This document shows positions 27,884 through 38,467 of a stretch of DNA of 64,000 nt, piece after piece. The translations under genes and the position numbers were made by a program. This stretch comes from an uncultured Nostoc sp. (GTDB taxonomy: Bacteria > Cyanobacteriota > Cyanobacteriia > Cyanobacteriales > Nostocaceae), in NCBI RefSeq assembly GCF_937863485.1, contig NZ_CALMFY010000165.1, positions 1 to 64,000 on the forward strand, in the 5' to 3' direction. Positions within the stretch are counted from its first letter, which is position 1; every line of letters begins with the position of its first letter. The notes below the pieces were generated by a model, which worked only from the letters and a program-made list of their open reading frames with translations, had not been told where the DNA came from and made no database searches.

Positions 27884-29110
27884 ATGAGGAAATTTTTAAT
27901 TTCTGCTGAACAAATACTTACAGTAACTTGCTTGATGATCTACTCAGGAACTCCGCTAATCCCTCTTCTGACGGATGGCTTTACCGTAAAAGACGCTGAT
28001 AGAAGTATATTTCGATTCTTTTTTACTTTTACATATATAGTTAGCCTTTCGTTAATTGCTTTACGCTGGAAGAAGGTTACTTACGTTTTTAGCAGGGATA
28101 AGTTTATTTGGGCATTGATTGGAGTTTGTGCACTTTCTAGTTTTTGGTCTTTAGATCCAGACACTACTGTACGTCGCGTTTTTGCTCTGGCAGCAACAAC
28201 TATCTTTGGACTTTATTTAGCTTCACGCTACACCTTAAAGGAGCAACTGAAGTTATGTGCATACATGTTTGGCATCTCAGCAGTAATGTGCTTCTTATTT
28301 GTTATATTTCTACCACAATATGGTCTTGGAAACGCTGTTGATGGAGCTGGTTGGCGAGGAATATACCCAAGCAAGAATAGTCTTGGCGAGACATTTGTGG
28401 TGAGTGCAGCAATATTTTTCTTCCAAGCCATGACTAATCAAGAAAATCGCTGGGTTTCATGGCTTGGCTATGTTGCTTCTGGAGTACTTATATTCTTCTC
28501 AAAATCAACAACATCTATAGTTAATTTTATAATCATTACAGCAGCTGTTGTTATATATTATCGAATTTTACATTTAAAGTATAAAGTAATGATACCTATT
28601 TTGACCTTCATATCAACCATTGCCATAGCTTTTTATACCTGGTTTATATCAGAAGCGGATACAATTTTAGGCTCAGTAGGTAAGGACACAACACTTACTG
28701 GACGTTCAGAAATATGGTCTGCTGTGTTGGAAATGATTGCAAAAAAACCGTTACTAGGATATGGCTATGGAGCATTCTGGATAGAGAATAATAGTGAGTC
28801 TACTATTGTTCAACAAACGATACAATGGAATGCTCCTAATGCTCACAATGGTTTTCTGGATCTCTGGCTAGAGTTAGGTCTACTAGGATTCTCGGTTTTT
28901 TTAATTGGGTTCGTTATTAATTTATTAAAAGCAATATATTTAATCCGGTGGAATCAAACATCTGAAAGTTTATGGCTCTTAGTCTATTTTACCGTTATTA
29001 TTCTTACAAATCTTGCTGAAACTACATTCTTAGAGCAAAATAGTGTGCAATGGATATTTTATGTATCAGCAATATTATCAAACAAACTTTCTACACGCGC
29101 AAATCTGTAA
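27884..29110 (+). CDS. O-antigen ligase/polymerase (Wzy-like) membrane protein
   Basis: 408 residues with about ten or eleven membrane spans. The large periplasmic loop carries the family pattern: GRSEIWSAVLEMIAKKPLLG, YGYGAFW and NAPNAHNGFLDLWLELG, the last being the conserved His-containing segment. Proteins of this PF04932 family polymerise lipid-linked repeat units or ligate glycans at the outer face of the plasma membrane. Lying among glycosyltransferases and a Wzc-like kinase, a Wzy polymerase role is the better guess. Confidence 0.87.
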   Translation: MRKFLISAEQILTVTCLMIYSGTPLIPLLTDGFTVKDADRSIFRFFFTFTYIVSLSLIALRWKKVTYVFSRDKFIWALIGVCALSSFWSLDPDTTVRRVFALAATTIFGLYLASRYTLKEQLKLCAYMFGISAVMCFLFVIFLPQYGLGNAVDGAGWRGIYPSKNSLGETFVVSAAIFFFQAMTNQENRWVSWLGYVASGVLIFFSKSTTSIVNFIIITAAVVIYYRILHLKYKVMIPILTFISTIAIAFYTWFISEADTILGSVGKDTTLTGRSEIWSAVLEMIAKKPLLGYGYGAFWIENNSESTIVQQTIQWNAPNAHNGFLDLWLELGLLGFSVFLIGFVINLLKAIYLIRWNQTSESLWLLVYFTVIILTNLAETTFLEQNSVQWIFYVSAILSNKLSTRANL

Positions 29111-29253
29111 AAATAGAATCAATAGACTTTCCCTGTTTTATAAAAAGGCTTGGCAGCGCTTTGAATCTGGGAAAATAAATCAAACGATAACTTGTGATTC
29201 TTTCGTTGATACATTAATTAAAGATAGACCAAACTATTAAAAAATTACAGCTT

Positions 29254-30342
29254 ATGTATCGAACTAATACTCTCAAGATTATCATGCTAGGCCCTAGTTT
29301 ACTCCAGCAGGGTGGTATTTCCGGTTACGAGAAACTTTTTTTGGCGTATGCTCCTTCGGAAGTCCAAATATGTCATATTATTACTCATGAGGAAGGATCT
29401 ATAGCACTCAAAGTCATGGTTTTTTTGAAAGCTATATGGAAATTTTTATGGATGTTAATAAAGGAAGAAGTTGATATTGTTCAAATTCAAATTTCACAGC
29501 GCGGCAGTGTTTTCCGACAAGCAATTATGATACTTTTAGCTTGGGGATTTCACAAGCCGATAATTTTACATGCTCATGGTAGTCAATTTCATCTTTTCTA
29601 CGCTGGACTTGCAAAATGGATTCAGAAATTACTAAGTTGGGTATTTAGCAAGTGTCAACGCTTAATTGTCTTATCTGAAAGCTGGAAAAGCTTCTACATA
29701 GAAAACCTTGGTCTGAAACCTGAACAAGTTGTAGTTTTTTACAATCCAGTAAAAATTCCTGCTGAAGTTCCAGACCGTTCAGTTTCTAAAAAAGTGAACT
29801 TACTTTTTTTAGGACGAATCGGTCAACGGAAAGGAGCATTTGATTTGATCAAAGCTTTTTCTTTTTTGCCTACTGAATATCAAGCCAGATCAAGTATGAT
29901 TATGGCAGGAGATGGAGATATAGAACAAGCACGTAATTTAGTTACGACTTTAAATCTAGAAAATTATATACAATTGCCTGGCTGGATCGGGTCAGATGAA
30001 CGTGATATTCTTTTAACTAAAGCAGATGTTTTTGTGTTGCCCTCTTACAACGAAGGTCTTCCATTAGCAATGCTGGAAGCAATGGCTTGGGAGTTACCAG
30101 TCATAGTTACACCAGTAGGAGGCATACCTGAAATAGTTACTCAATCTGATAATGGATTAATTGTTAATTCAGGTAATGTTGAGCAGTTATCAGATGCTAT
30201 GAAGTCTTTAATTGGAAATGAGGCTTTGAGGCTTTCTTTAGGTTCTAAAGCGAGAACAAGTGTTTTTGCTCTTGATATCAAAAATCACTGGGTTTCTTTT
30301 CTTGATTTATATCGTTCACTATTAAATTCAAATGATCAATAA
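29254..30342 (+). CDS. Glycosyltransferase family 4 (GT-B)
   Basis: 362 residues. IIMLGPSLLQQGGISGYEKL is the typical GT4 N-terminal glycine loop. The C-terminal domain has LLFLGRIGQRKGAFDLIKAF, then PSYNEGLPLAMLEAMAWELP with a clean E-x7-E site, and TPVGGIPEIV. It resembles GTs of capsule and EPS clusters. It is cytoplasmic and may dock to the membrane through the hydrophobic stretch near 55-70 (MVFLKAIWKFLWMLI). Confidence 0.9.
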   Translation: MYRTNTLKIIMLGPSLLQQGGISGYEKLFLAYAPSEVQICHIITHEEGSIALKVMVFLKAIWKFLWMLIKEEVDIVQIQISQRGSVFRQAIMILLAWGFHKPIILHAHGSQFHLFYAGLAKWIQKLLSWVFSKCQRLIVLSESWKSFYIENLGLKPEQVVVFYNPVKIPAEVPDRSVSKKVNLLFLGRIGQRKGAFDLIKAFSFLPTEYQARSSMIMAGDGDIEQARNLVTTLNLENYIQLPGWIGSDERDILLTKADVFVLPSYNEGLPLAMLEAMAWELPVIVTPVGGIPEIVTQSDNGLIVNSGNVEQLSDAMKSLIGNEALRLSLGSKARTSVFALDIKNHWVSFLDLYRSLLNSNDQ

Positions 30343-30506
30343 TGTGAGTGTAAACAGCTAGCAATTGCAAGACTGAAAGCTATGAGGATGCAGATATGCA
30401 GGTTATTGAGTCCAGTTTCGCCAGGTATGACTAAAATTTCCCCAAAAAAGGCAGATTTTAGAATTGACAAGTCAGTCTTTTACTAAACTCATTAAGAATT
30501 GAGATT

Positions 30507-31700
30507 ATGGCATTACCTAGAAAAGTACTAATTATCGTTGAAAATCTGCCAGTTCCCTTTGATCGGCGGGTATGGATGGAAGCAACTACTTTGCAAAAAG
30601 CTGGGTATGAAGTTACTGTAATTTCACCCACAGGTAATGGTTTTGAAAAAGACTACGAGGTTATTGAGCAGATTCACGTCTACCGTCATCCTCTACCACC
30701 AGAAGAAAGTTCTGTCATTGGGTATCTTCGAGAGTATAGTTGGGCAATTAACTGGCAATTCCGTCTAGCTCAACGGGTATGGCAAGAGCGTGGTTTCGAT
30801 GTCATCCATATTTGTAATCCGCCGGATTTACTTTTTTTAGTAGCAGGATGGTTTAAATTATTTTATGGTACATGGGTTATCTTCGATCATCATGACCTCA
30901 GTCCGGAGATGTATGAAGCTAAGTATCAACGGCGGGATATTTTTTATCATGGATTACGCTGGGCTGAACGCTTGACCTATGCCACAGCAGATATAGTAAT
31001 TTCAACGAACGAGTCGCACCGAGAGGTAGCTCTTACCCGAGGGCACAAGAAACCAGAGAAAATCTTTGTAGTTCGTAGTGCACCCGACCTTTCCCGTTTT
31101 TGCCGAATGTCCCCAAATCTCAATTACCGTAGAGGTAAGAACTACTTGATAGGGTACATGGGTGTCATGGGTGAACCAGAGGGAATTGATTATCTCTTAA
31201 GAATGGTATATTACATTGTCCGCAAAAAAAATCGCCAAGATATTCACTTTATGTTAATTGGTAGTGGACCAGCAGCCGAAAAACTTAAAGTTTTATCTAA
31301 AGAGCTAGAAGTGAGTGAGTTTGTAGAATTTACAGGGTTTAAGCAAGGGGAGGAACTTTTAGAGCGGCTTTCTAGTTGCGACGTGTGTGTAGAACCCTCT
31401 CCAACATCTGCTTATAACGAAAACTGTACCATGAATAAAATCCTTGAATACATGGCAATGGGAAAAGCAATTGTCCAGTTTGATTTGCGAGAGGGAAGAC
31501 GTTCTGCACAGGAAGCATCTCTTTATGCCAAGCCTAATAATGAGGTGGAATTTGCCGATAAAATTCTAGAGCTTCTAGATTCTCCTGAACGTAGAGAAAA
31601 GATAGGAGCCGAGGGGCGACGCAGAATGGAGAAGATCCTTGAGTGGCAATATCAAGCTCCGAAACTGTTAGAGGCTTATGATAAAATTTGGCAAAGTTAA
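30507..31700 (+). CDS. Glycosyltransferase family 4 (GT-B)
   Basis: 397 residues. VENLPVPFDRRVWMEATTLQ near 8-27 is a hallmark of a GT4 group common in EPS loci. HICNPPDLLFLVAG and IFDHHDLSPEMYEAKYQRRD follow in the N-terminal domain. The C-terminal domain has GYMGVMGEPEGIDYLLRM and a site of the form NENCTMNKILEYMAMGK. It is the last glycosyltransferase of the set and is followed by a 520-base gap before the autokinase gene. Confidence 0.9.
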   Translation: MALPRKVLIIVENLPVPFDRRVWMEATTLQKAGYEVTVISPTGNGFEKDYEVIEQIHVYRHPLPPEESSVIGYLREYSWAINWQFRLAQRVWQERGFDVIHICNPPDLLFLVAGWFKLFYGTWVIFDHHDLSPEMYEAKYQRRDIFYHGLRWAERLTYATADIVISTNESHREVALTRGHKKPEKIFVVRSAPDLSRFCRMSPNLNYRRGKNYLIGYMGVMGEPEGIDYLLRMVYYIVRKKNRQDIHFMLIGSGPAAEKLKVLSKELEVSEFVEFTGFKQGEELLERLSSCDVCVEPSPTSAYNENCTMNKILEYMAMGKAIVQFDLREGRRSAQEASLYAKPNNEVEFADKILELLDSPERREKIGAEGRRRMEKILEWQYQAPKLLEAYDKIWQS

Positions 31701-32221
31701 TACTTACTTGAAATTCAGGAATCACTATTAAGTGAGGCTGAGTAATGGTAGATATTTATGGTCAAAAATCGCAAACTGACTAGACGGTGAGTTTTTTCCT
31801 GGGCTGAGTAACTTTGGACTGCATGGGTGATTTGACAAGGGGGAGAACCATATAAATAATCTTCGAGGAAAAAAATCAATCCCTTGATAATCGAGAAATA
31901 AATTTTAAGAATAATGGCTAATGGCAAAAAAACTTTAAATGAATGTAGTGGCGCTAAAGGGTTGATTTATGGTGCGGCAGAGAGTTATGACACCTTTAAC
32001 TCGCCTCAAATCTAGAATTTCCCAAGTTTTTTGCTGATTAGCATCCTATCAACACTATGGCACTATGGTGCCAAAATCGGAACTAAATTTGTAACTTAGA
32101 TAGTCTATACTATTGTCATATTGTCAAACCGCATTAGTTCAGTCTTGTCAATTGCAGTGGTTTGTGCATTGTCTAAGTCAATTTTTAGTTTCTTGCTTAA
32201 GATCTGTACTTTGGAAGATTT
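31701..32221. other. Intergenic region upstream of the autokinase gene
   Basis: No gene supported. A minus-strand frame of 70 residues overlaps it but has no recognisable features. The last 120 bases, with several TTGTCA and TATACT-like words near 32105-32150, probably contain a separate promoter for the autokinase gene. Confidence 0.45.
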
Positions 32222-34444
32222 ATGTTGGAAAAATCTATGGAATCTAGAGAATCTATTGATTTAGACCTTAGTCGTTACTTATTGATCTTGAAACGATGGT
32301 GGCTACCTGCTACTGCAATATTTGCAGCTACAGTTATGCTCAGTGTTATAGCTACACAATTTATGAAGCCATCCTATGAAGCTGAAGGAAAGCTGTTATT
32401 TAGAATTCCTTCTTTTAAAGTAGTAGGATCTAATCTTTTGCCTAGTAACGGTGAAGGAGGAGATGCAGGAGATTTAAAATCCCTACTAGCAAATCAAAAT
32501 CCGATAAACACTCAAATTGAAGTTATTTCTTCACCTACTTTATTGCAGCAAGTAATAGACAAACTACGACTAAAAGACCAAGAAGGTAAACCTCTGGAAG
32601 TAGAAAAACTACGAAAATCTGTGGTCATGAAAATTGTTGGCGGCACAGATGTATTGCGAATTAGCTATACCAGCCGTGATCCCGAACAATCAGCGGCAGT
32701 GGTCAACACAATCATGAGGCTTTATTTAGAAAATGATATTCTAACAAATCGCTCTGAGGCAGCAGCAACTCGTCAATTTATTGCCAAGCAGCTTCCTAAA
32801 ACTCAAGAGGCTGTTAATAATGCAGAAGTAGCACTTCGTATATTTAAACAGAAGCATCGGATAGCAGATCTATCAGAGGAGACAAAGTCAGCCGTTACGA
32901 CTATTGGAAATCTAGACAATGAGATGGATACTGTTAAGGCTCAACTGGATGAGGTAAACGCCCAAAACAGTGAACTGCGCCAGAAAGTAGAGCTAAATTC
33001 TCAGCAAGCGATCGCTGTGAGTGCCCTCAGTCAGTCACCTGCAGTGCAGGGAATTCTTACACAACTTCAAGAAACCGACCAACAGCTAGCGATTGAGCGT
33101 AGCCGTTTCCTAGATGACAACCCTGTAATTATTAACTTAGTAGCAAAAAAAGCTAGCTTAAAATCTCTCCTGCAACAGCAAATTGGTCAGACTGTTGGCA
33201 ATCAAACACAAATTCCGCAGAACCTATTGCAGATTGGAGAACTCAGACAAAACCTGATCGAAAATTTTCTCCAGTCAGAAATACAGCGCTTTGGCTTAAT
33301 CAAAAGACTTTCCTCTCTAAATAATTCTCGTTCTACCTACGAACAGCGAGTGAAAATCATACCCCAGTTAGCACAAAATCAGGGGGAGTTACAACGGAAA
33401 GTTGATGTTGCAGAATCGACATATCAAACTCTATTGAAAAAGGTTCAAGAATTACAGTTAGTTGAGAATACAAATACAGCCAGCTCGCGGATTATTGCTC
33501 AGGCCTTAGTCCCCAATAAGCCAGTAGAAGGCAAAAAAGTTGTGGTTTTAGTGCTAGGAGTGATGTTCGGTTTATTTTTGGCCACTACAACCGTTCTCTT
33601 TCTAGGAATGAGAGATAGATCTCTGAAAACACTTAAGGAAGTCAGAGATGTATTTGGATATACTTTGCTGGGAATTGTTCCTTTGTCTGTTAAAAAAATT
33701 CGCTCCTCAAATTCAGAATCAACAGTTCAAACAATTGCCGTCAGAGATACGCCCCACTCTTTAACGAGCGAAATGTACCGGATGATTCAAGCCAATCTGA
33801 AATTCTTGAGTTCAGATAAAGTGCTCAAAACTATCGTGGTAACTAGCGCAGTTCCTAAAGAAGGCAAATCTACAGTTTCAGCTAATTTGGCAGCAGCGAT
33901 CGCTCAACTAGGACGTAAAGTTTTACTAATTGATGCAGATATGCGAGTTCCTTCTCAGCATCATCTCTGGCAATTAACCAATGCAGTTGGTTTGAGCGAG
34001 GTTCTTGTAGGTCAGGCTGAATTTGACATTACTGTATCTAAGGTAATGGATAATCTTGATGTCTTAACTGCCGGAGTTAGACCTCCCAACCCACTTGCTT
34101 TGCTCGACTCAAAACGGATGGCATCATTAATTGATAATTTCTCATCTCAAAATAACTATGATTTTGTAATTATTGATGCTCCTCCCCTCCTTTTGGCAGC
34201 CGATGCTTTGACTTTAAGCCAAATGACTGATGGGATTTTGTTAGTAGCTAGACCTGGGGTAATTGATTCTAATAGTGCTAACGCTGCTCAAGAGATATTA
34301 GAGAGATCCAATTACAACGTCTTGGGTTTAGTCGTAAATGGAATCATTGATAAAAATGATTCTAGTATTTATTTATATCATGAGCATGAATATTTTAAAC
34401 CAAGGGAGTTGACAAAAGAACTTAAGGGACTTGCAAAAAAGTAA
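32222..34444 (+). CDS. Wzc-like polysaccharide co-polymerase and tyrosine autokinase
   Basis: 740 residues. A Wzz chain-length domain (about 15-105, first span WWLPATAIFAATVMLSVIA), a long periplasmic coiled-coil (about 180-430), a second span (VVVLVLGVMFGLFLATTTVL near 440-460) and a cytoplasmic BY-kinase: Walker A VPKEGKST near 543-550, Walker A' LLIDADMR near 575, Walker B FVIIDAPP near 655. The C-terminus has a tyrosine-bearing tail (IYLYHEHEYF), the usual autophosphorylation cluster. It controls chain length and links assembly to the SLBB export protein encoded further right. Confidence 0.94.
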   Translation: MLEKSMESRESIDLDLSRYLLILKRWWLPATAIFAATVMLSVIATQFMKPSYEAEGKLLFRIPSFKVVGSNLLPSNGEGGDAGDLKSLLANQNPINTQIEVISSPTLLQQVIDKLRLKDQEGKPLEVEKLRKSVVMKIVGGTDVLRISYTSRDPEQSAAVVNTIMRLYLENDILTNRSEAAATRQFIAKQLPKTQEAVNNAEVALRIFKQKHRIADLSEETKSAVTTIGNLDNEMDTVKAQLDEVNAQNSELRQKVELNSQQAIAVSALSQSPAVQGILTQLQETDQQLAIERSRFLDDNPVIINLVAKKASLKSLLQQQIGQTVGNQTQIPQNLLQIGELRQNLIENFLQSEIQRFGLIKRLSSLNNSRSTYEQRVKIIPQLAQNQGELQRKVDVAESTYQTLLKKVQELQLVENTNTASSRIIAQALVPNKPVEGKKVVVLVLGVMFGLFLATTTVLFLGMRDRSLKTLKEVRDVFGYTLLGIVPLSVKKIRSSNSESTVQTIAVRDTPHSLTSEMYRMIQANLKFLSSDKVLKTIVVTSAVPKEGKSTVSANLAAAIAQLGRKVLLIDADMRVPSQHHLWQLTNAVGLSEVLVGQAEFDITVSKVMDNLDVLTAGVRPPNPLALLDSKRMASLIDNFSSQNNYDFVIIDAPPLLLAADALTLSQMTDGILLVARPGVIDSNSANAAQEILERSNYNVLGLVVNGIIDKNDSSIYLYHEHEYFKPRELTKELKGLAKK

Positions 34445-35735
34445 AATATCCAAAGTTTAGGGGTTACTAAAAGACATATCAATAAACCATTGACTAGAAT
34501 TTCGTAGTTCCTCTGACCCCAGATTGTTTATCTCTACTTTATCCAAATCAAATAACGTCGCCTTGTTATTTGACAAAAATTCTAGCTTGTCACACAAGAT
34601 TTTTTCCAATGTGACTAATTTGGGTGACATTGATAAAGTCATAGTTACAGATGGATGAAGGTTTCAAAGGATAATTAGACACTTTTTATCAGCTTGCCAT
34701 AGGCATTGCAATTCCGAAAAATGGATAAAGTCAAGCTAAGGGACTTCCAGCAAATAAATTATCCTACAAGCATCTAGGTAATTGATTTATTAATATCTGT
34801 TATGGAAAAACGTAACTTTTTAAATAGCAATTAACAGGACTTAAACATTTTTGAGGAAAAAACAAGCCTCAAACCCATGCAGGGTAAGGGAAAAACACCA
34901 AATGCTCAATAATAGCCCAAACCCAGATATATCAATAAACTAAGCAAAACGATGTCAAAGTCTATCTATATATAGATTTAAGGCTCAATTCTTGGGTATT
35001 TTTTGTCTAAGTCCTATAAAGAGACTATATCTAATTTGGTTCTACCGCCCCATTACAGCGGTTCCTGCTGTTATGAAGTACAGTCTTTCCTCCTCCACAC
35101 TCACTCCTTTTCGACCGTTTCAGCACTAAATATCTACCTCACAATAGCGGGAAGTGCTGTATTTATGCTATGTCAGCCCCAACTCTTGGAGACGCTACGC
35201 GAACGGGGAAGTCAAAAGTCAAAAGTCACTCATTCAAACATTTTGAACCCTATAAATAAATTTAGTTGCTCTGAGTTAACTGACGTAGTATTTATTGTAC
35301 TACGTATCTCAAAATACATTTTTTTTATTTTCCATAAATAAATTTAGGGGCTTGTACCTTTTTGTTTCTGGTCATTAAAATCAAGGTTTTATATCAGGTT
35401 CGGAATGTGGGTTACAACAACGGGTTGTAGACAAAAACTTTCTAGAAATCAGGATTTTGCCATACAACCCTATGCCATACTACTATTTACCCAATACCTT
35501 TGCCAAAAAGAAAAGTAGGTTTAACTTTTGCCGAAACGACCCAAGGTAAGTGTGTGCTTGAGTGTTAAGCAAAATATAGAGCCGCAGTGCATGCAGATAC
35601 GACAGTAAAAATTCCTTCCACAAAAACCATACAGGGTTTTATTGAATCAGTTTTTTACCTGATGGCAACAATAGGTACGCATCATCCAGTTTTGTTTTAT
35701 GTCAATCTTCGTAAATTGGCAAAGGTCATTGTTCA
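34445..35735. other. 1.3 kb intergenic region with repeats
   Basis: No gene that I can support. A 61-residue minus-strand frame (34457-34642) has a protein-like composition but no family and no neighbours to confirm it. A plus-strand frame at 35003-35341 is built from repeat DNA. A dispersed repeat lies at 35180-35205. Confidence 0.5.
35180..35205. repeat. Dispersed 26-bp repeat, copy 2
   Basis: Same orientation as 4237-4262 with two base differences. Confidence 0.65.
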
Positions 35736-37160
35736 CTAATACTGCATTTCGTATGCCCCTGTATCGGAGGCTGGACCATACACACGAGGGTTGCCTAGAG
35801 CATCAGTTTTTAAATTATTCCACCTAAAACCTTTATTGATTGCCGGACTCTTCCGTTTCAGTCTAAAGTCACCAGTCGAGGCATTAATAAACTGTGGATC
35901 TGCCATAATATCATTAGGTCCGACAGCATTTAGACGAGAACCATTGTTGTTGTAGAGATTATAGTTAAAAGTGCTGTTGGGACTTTGATTTATTGAGCCT
36001 ATTGGTCTGTTACGCGCAGAATAAAGGATGTTATTGTAAACTTTGATATCACTTGAATGATTACTCATGATTTGCCCGTAATTAATTACCGGAGTCTGGT
36101 TATTCAGATAAGTTGTGTTGTGAACAATATCTACATGTTCGCTTTCATAAGTATGAATGCCCGAACCACCATTTTTATATGAGATATTGTTTGCAATCAA
36201 AGTACGTCCTTTATACCCAAACCTTCTGTTACTATCAACAATAATGCCATTACCGTCTTGGAACTTTTTGTTCTGATACCAGGGAATCAACATTTGATTG
36301 TTATGGACTTTGTTTCTGGTCACAACTATCTTGTAATCTCGGCTGTTGTCATAATTCCGAGAGGTGACCACCCCAATACCACTACAGGCGAAGACTGAGT
36401 ACCAAGCATTATTAAACACCTCGTTATTATCCACTGTCACATAGTCTGATTCCATCATTCCAATACCTCCACCTCCACAATCGTGTACCTTGTTATTAAG
36501 AATACGTATATGGTGGGTGAGACGTTTTTTTCCATCTATGACAATGCAGTTTCCATTCGTCAGCGGGTTTGATTTGTTATTCTGCTGATTTCGAGCATAA
36601 CCAAGGGTTATATTGCTATTATTCCCTACAACCTCCAGCCCGTTTACCTCAATATATGACACTCCATTGGAAATCGAAACTCCCTGCCATCCATTGCTCT
36701 GAAGTCTGGGCCGATGTCCAGGATATGCTTTATACGTAATCCATGCATTTGCCCTTCCAGAGCGTTTAATATTTAGTACTGCTCCAACTTTGCTTGTATT
36801 CTTGTATACTCCATTCATAATGAGTACTGTATCCCCAGGGTCAGTCAGGTCTGCTGCCCTTTCAAGTGTCTTAAACGCGGATGAGGTAGAGAGTCCGCTA
36901 TTTTTATCGTTTCCGTTACTACTAACATAGTATGTTGTCTTAGTTGAAATAGCACTGATCAGCTTGCGGCTTGGTAGTGGGATTTCCTGATCAGTGAATG
37001 ACTGACGAACATCTTTAGCTAAAGACTCTGTTATTCTCTCTCCTGCAGCCAGACCTGTTAATGCCCAGGGAAGTACAAGAGATGCGCTCAAACTGAGAAA
37101 ACCGAAACCATGAATCATCATAGGGAAAAAATAGGTATGTTGCAAAAACTGAATCGTCAA
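35736..37160 (-). CDS. Secreted right-handed beta-helix protein
   Basis: 474 residues. An N-terminal hydrophobic segment (MMIHGFGFLSLSASLVLPWALTG) is a signal peptide or anchor. The opening TYYVSSNGNDKNSGLSTSSA, with FKTLERAADLTDPGDTVLI, is typical of pectate-lyase-like or DUF1565 beta-helix proteins. About ten parallel-beta-helix rungs follow (for example IRILNNKVHDCGGGGIGMME and VTVDNNEVFNNAWY), and it ends ALGNPRVYGPASDTGAYE. Such proteins are polysaccharide lyases, epimerases or binding proteins. No catalytic residues can be assigned. Between the EPS kinase and export genes, it may trim or modify the exported glycan. Confidence 0.85.
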   Translation of the reverse strand: MTIQFLQHTYFFPMMIHGFGFLSLSASLVLPWALTGLAAGERITESLAKDVRQSFTDQEIPLPSRKLISAISTKTTYYVSSNGNDKNSGLSTSSAFKTLERAADLTDPGDTVLIMNGVYKNTSKVGAVLNIKRSGRANAWITYKAYPGHRPRLQSNGWQGVSISNGVSYIEVNGLEVVGNNSNITLGYARNQQNNKSNPLTNGNCIVIDGKKRLTHHIRILNNKVHDCGGGGIGMMESDYVTVDNNEVFNNAWYSVFACSGIGVVTSRNYDNSRDYKIVVTRNKVHNNQMLIPWYQNKKFQDGNGIIVDSNRRFGYKGRTLIANNISYKNGGSGIHTYESEHVDIVHNTTYLNNQTPVINYGQIMSNHSSDIKVYNNILYSARNRPIGSINQSPNSTFNYNLYNNNGSRLNAVGPNDIMADPQFINASTGDFRLKRKSPAINKGFRWNNLKTDALGNPRVYGPASDTGAYEMQY

Positions 37161-37797
37161 CGGTCAGTAGCTCTAGCCTAAGTAAATAACTCAATATTGG
37201 ATCTGGTCGTGTAACTGCCGTTTGTTAAGTTTACACATGGTTTATTAGGTTACCACCTGAGAATTTCCACGTAAATATGGCTGAAAAGCCTTTTTAGCTC
37301 GTTTTCCAAAAACTGGCACATATCTGGTAAAAGTACTGAAGGAAAATTATCAGTATCCAGAGATACTCAATAAATGGACACGAAGCAACTGTACAAATGC
37401 CATCATTTCCAATTCGACATCATTGTACTGTGTATACGCGGTATCTATGGTTAAGATAGTATATCTGTCATCAATTAGTTAATTTACTTAAATAATTCTT
37501 ATGATAATAATAATCACAAAATGCCTGAGATAAATATATAGAGTATAACTATCGCCGTTAGCTTCTAAAAGATTCTCATTATCATAAAAAATTAGAGTAA
37601 CTAAAACAAAGTTTGAAATAGCCTATCAATGGCAAATTAATAATTTTCAGTGATGACTTTAGGTCTACAGGATTTGTAAATGAGTAATAGTACCTAAAAC
37701 TATCCTCAAATGTGGATAGAAAATATAATTTTTGAGTAAGCGATCCGAGAGGAAAGCCAGTTCTGTACCCTAGTCTTGTCTTCTTTTGTGGTCGAGG

Positions 37798-37920
37798 CGG
37801 CGCGTAGCTTGCTTGTCTGTAGGAGTACAAGAACGGCTATTCTCAGTAAACCAAAAACTTTTTCTTTGGAATAAGAGACGCTTTGTGTAGCTTGCTTCTG
37901 TACAAGAGTACGGCTCTATC
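37798..37920. repeat. Pair of degenerate repeats
   Basis: Two related units of about 45 bases, near 37798-37845 and 37875-37920. Each has GTAGCTTGCTT followed by a TACAAGA-rich tail and CGGCT. Confidence 0.5.
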
Positions 37921-38154
37921 GTTTATTCTTGCCCTCAAAAGGCAGTACAAGAGTTAATTTAATAGTCCCATTATGAATAAGAAAGTTATTTTTTATAGCA
38001 ATCCAAATTAAATCTTGAGAAAATACGGAGATTGATTCTGAATGCAGAATCAATGAGCGTGGGGGATTCAGACCCACTACTACGAAAGTTGACCACAAAA
38101 CAAGAAAATTTGGTGGCAGACTTAACCCGTTTATTTATCCACCTTTCTTCTGAC

Positions 38155-38185
38155 GGAGACGCTAACGCCTGCCGTAGGATGCCCG
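38155..38185 (+). repeat. Dispersed 31-bp GC-rich repeat
   Basis: Begins GGAGACGCTAACGCCTGCCG. It is found again in reverse orientation at 46223-46253 within the repeat island; the copies differ at one or two positions. Confidence 0.75.
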
Positions 38186-38467
38186 AACGCAAGAGTGTCT
38201 TCTTTAGGAGAAGGGCTGTAGGGAGAAGACCGCGCTACCTCACCAGTCGCACAGAATTTGATTCTGAATTTTGGCTCCTGACTTTTGACTCCTGAATTCT
38301 TTCTTGTTAAAAGTACGTAGCTATAAACTTTTCAGCTTTTTTCTCTCTCATCAATGATTAAGTAGGGTTATATTAACTCTTGACTATTAAGCTTTGACTG
38401 ATAGATAGTGTAATTTGAGGGACAGAGGGGGTTGACCAACGCCCCCAATTCACATCTGTACTTTAAA

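Larger units (their letters stand above)
37161..38467. other. 1.3 kb intergenic region rich in repeats
   Basis: No supported gene. The short frames on both strands read through repeats: degenerate tandem pair at 37798-37920, GC-rich repeat at 38155-38185 and a GACTCCTGAATTC-type stretch near 38276-38300. Confidence 0.55.

Noticed and set aside
31715-31927. Minus-strand frame of 70 codons
   Set aside because: It lies in the gap before the autokinase gene with no recognised domain; probably chance.
34457-34642. Minus-strand frame of 61 codons (LVTLEKILCDKLEFLSNNKA)
   Set aside because: Composition is protein-like, but no ribosome site, family or conserved context could be named; left out as unsupported.
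35003-35341. Plus-strand frame of 112 codons
   Set aside because: Part of it (PQLLETLRERGSQKSKV) is encoded by dispersed and tandem repeats seen elsewhere, so it is not a gene.
38032-38295. Plus-strand frame of 87 codons
   Set aside because: It crosses the GC-rich repeat at 38155-38185 and a tandem repeat; repeat-encoded.
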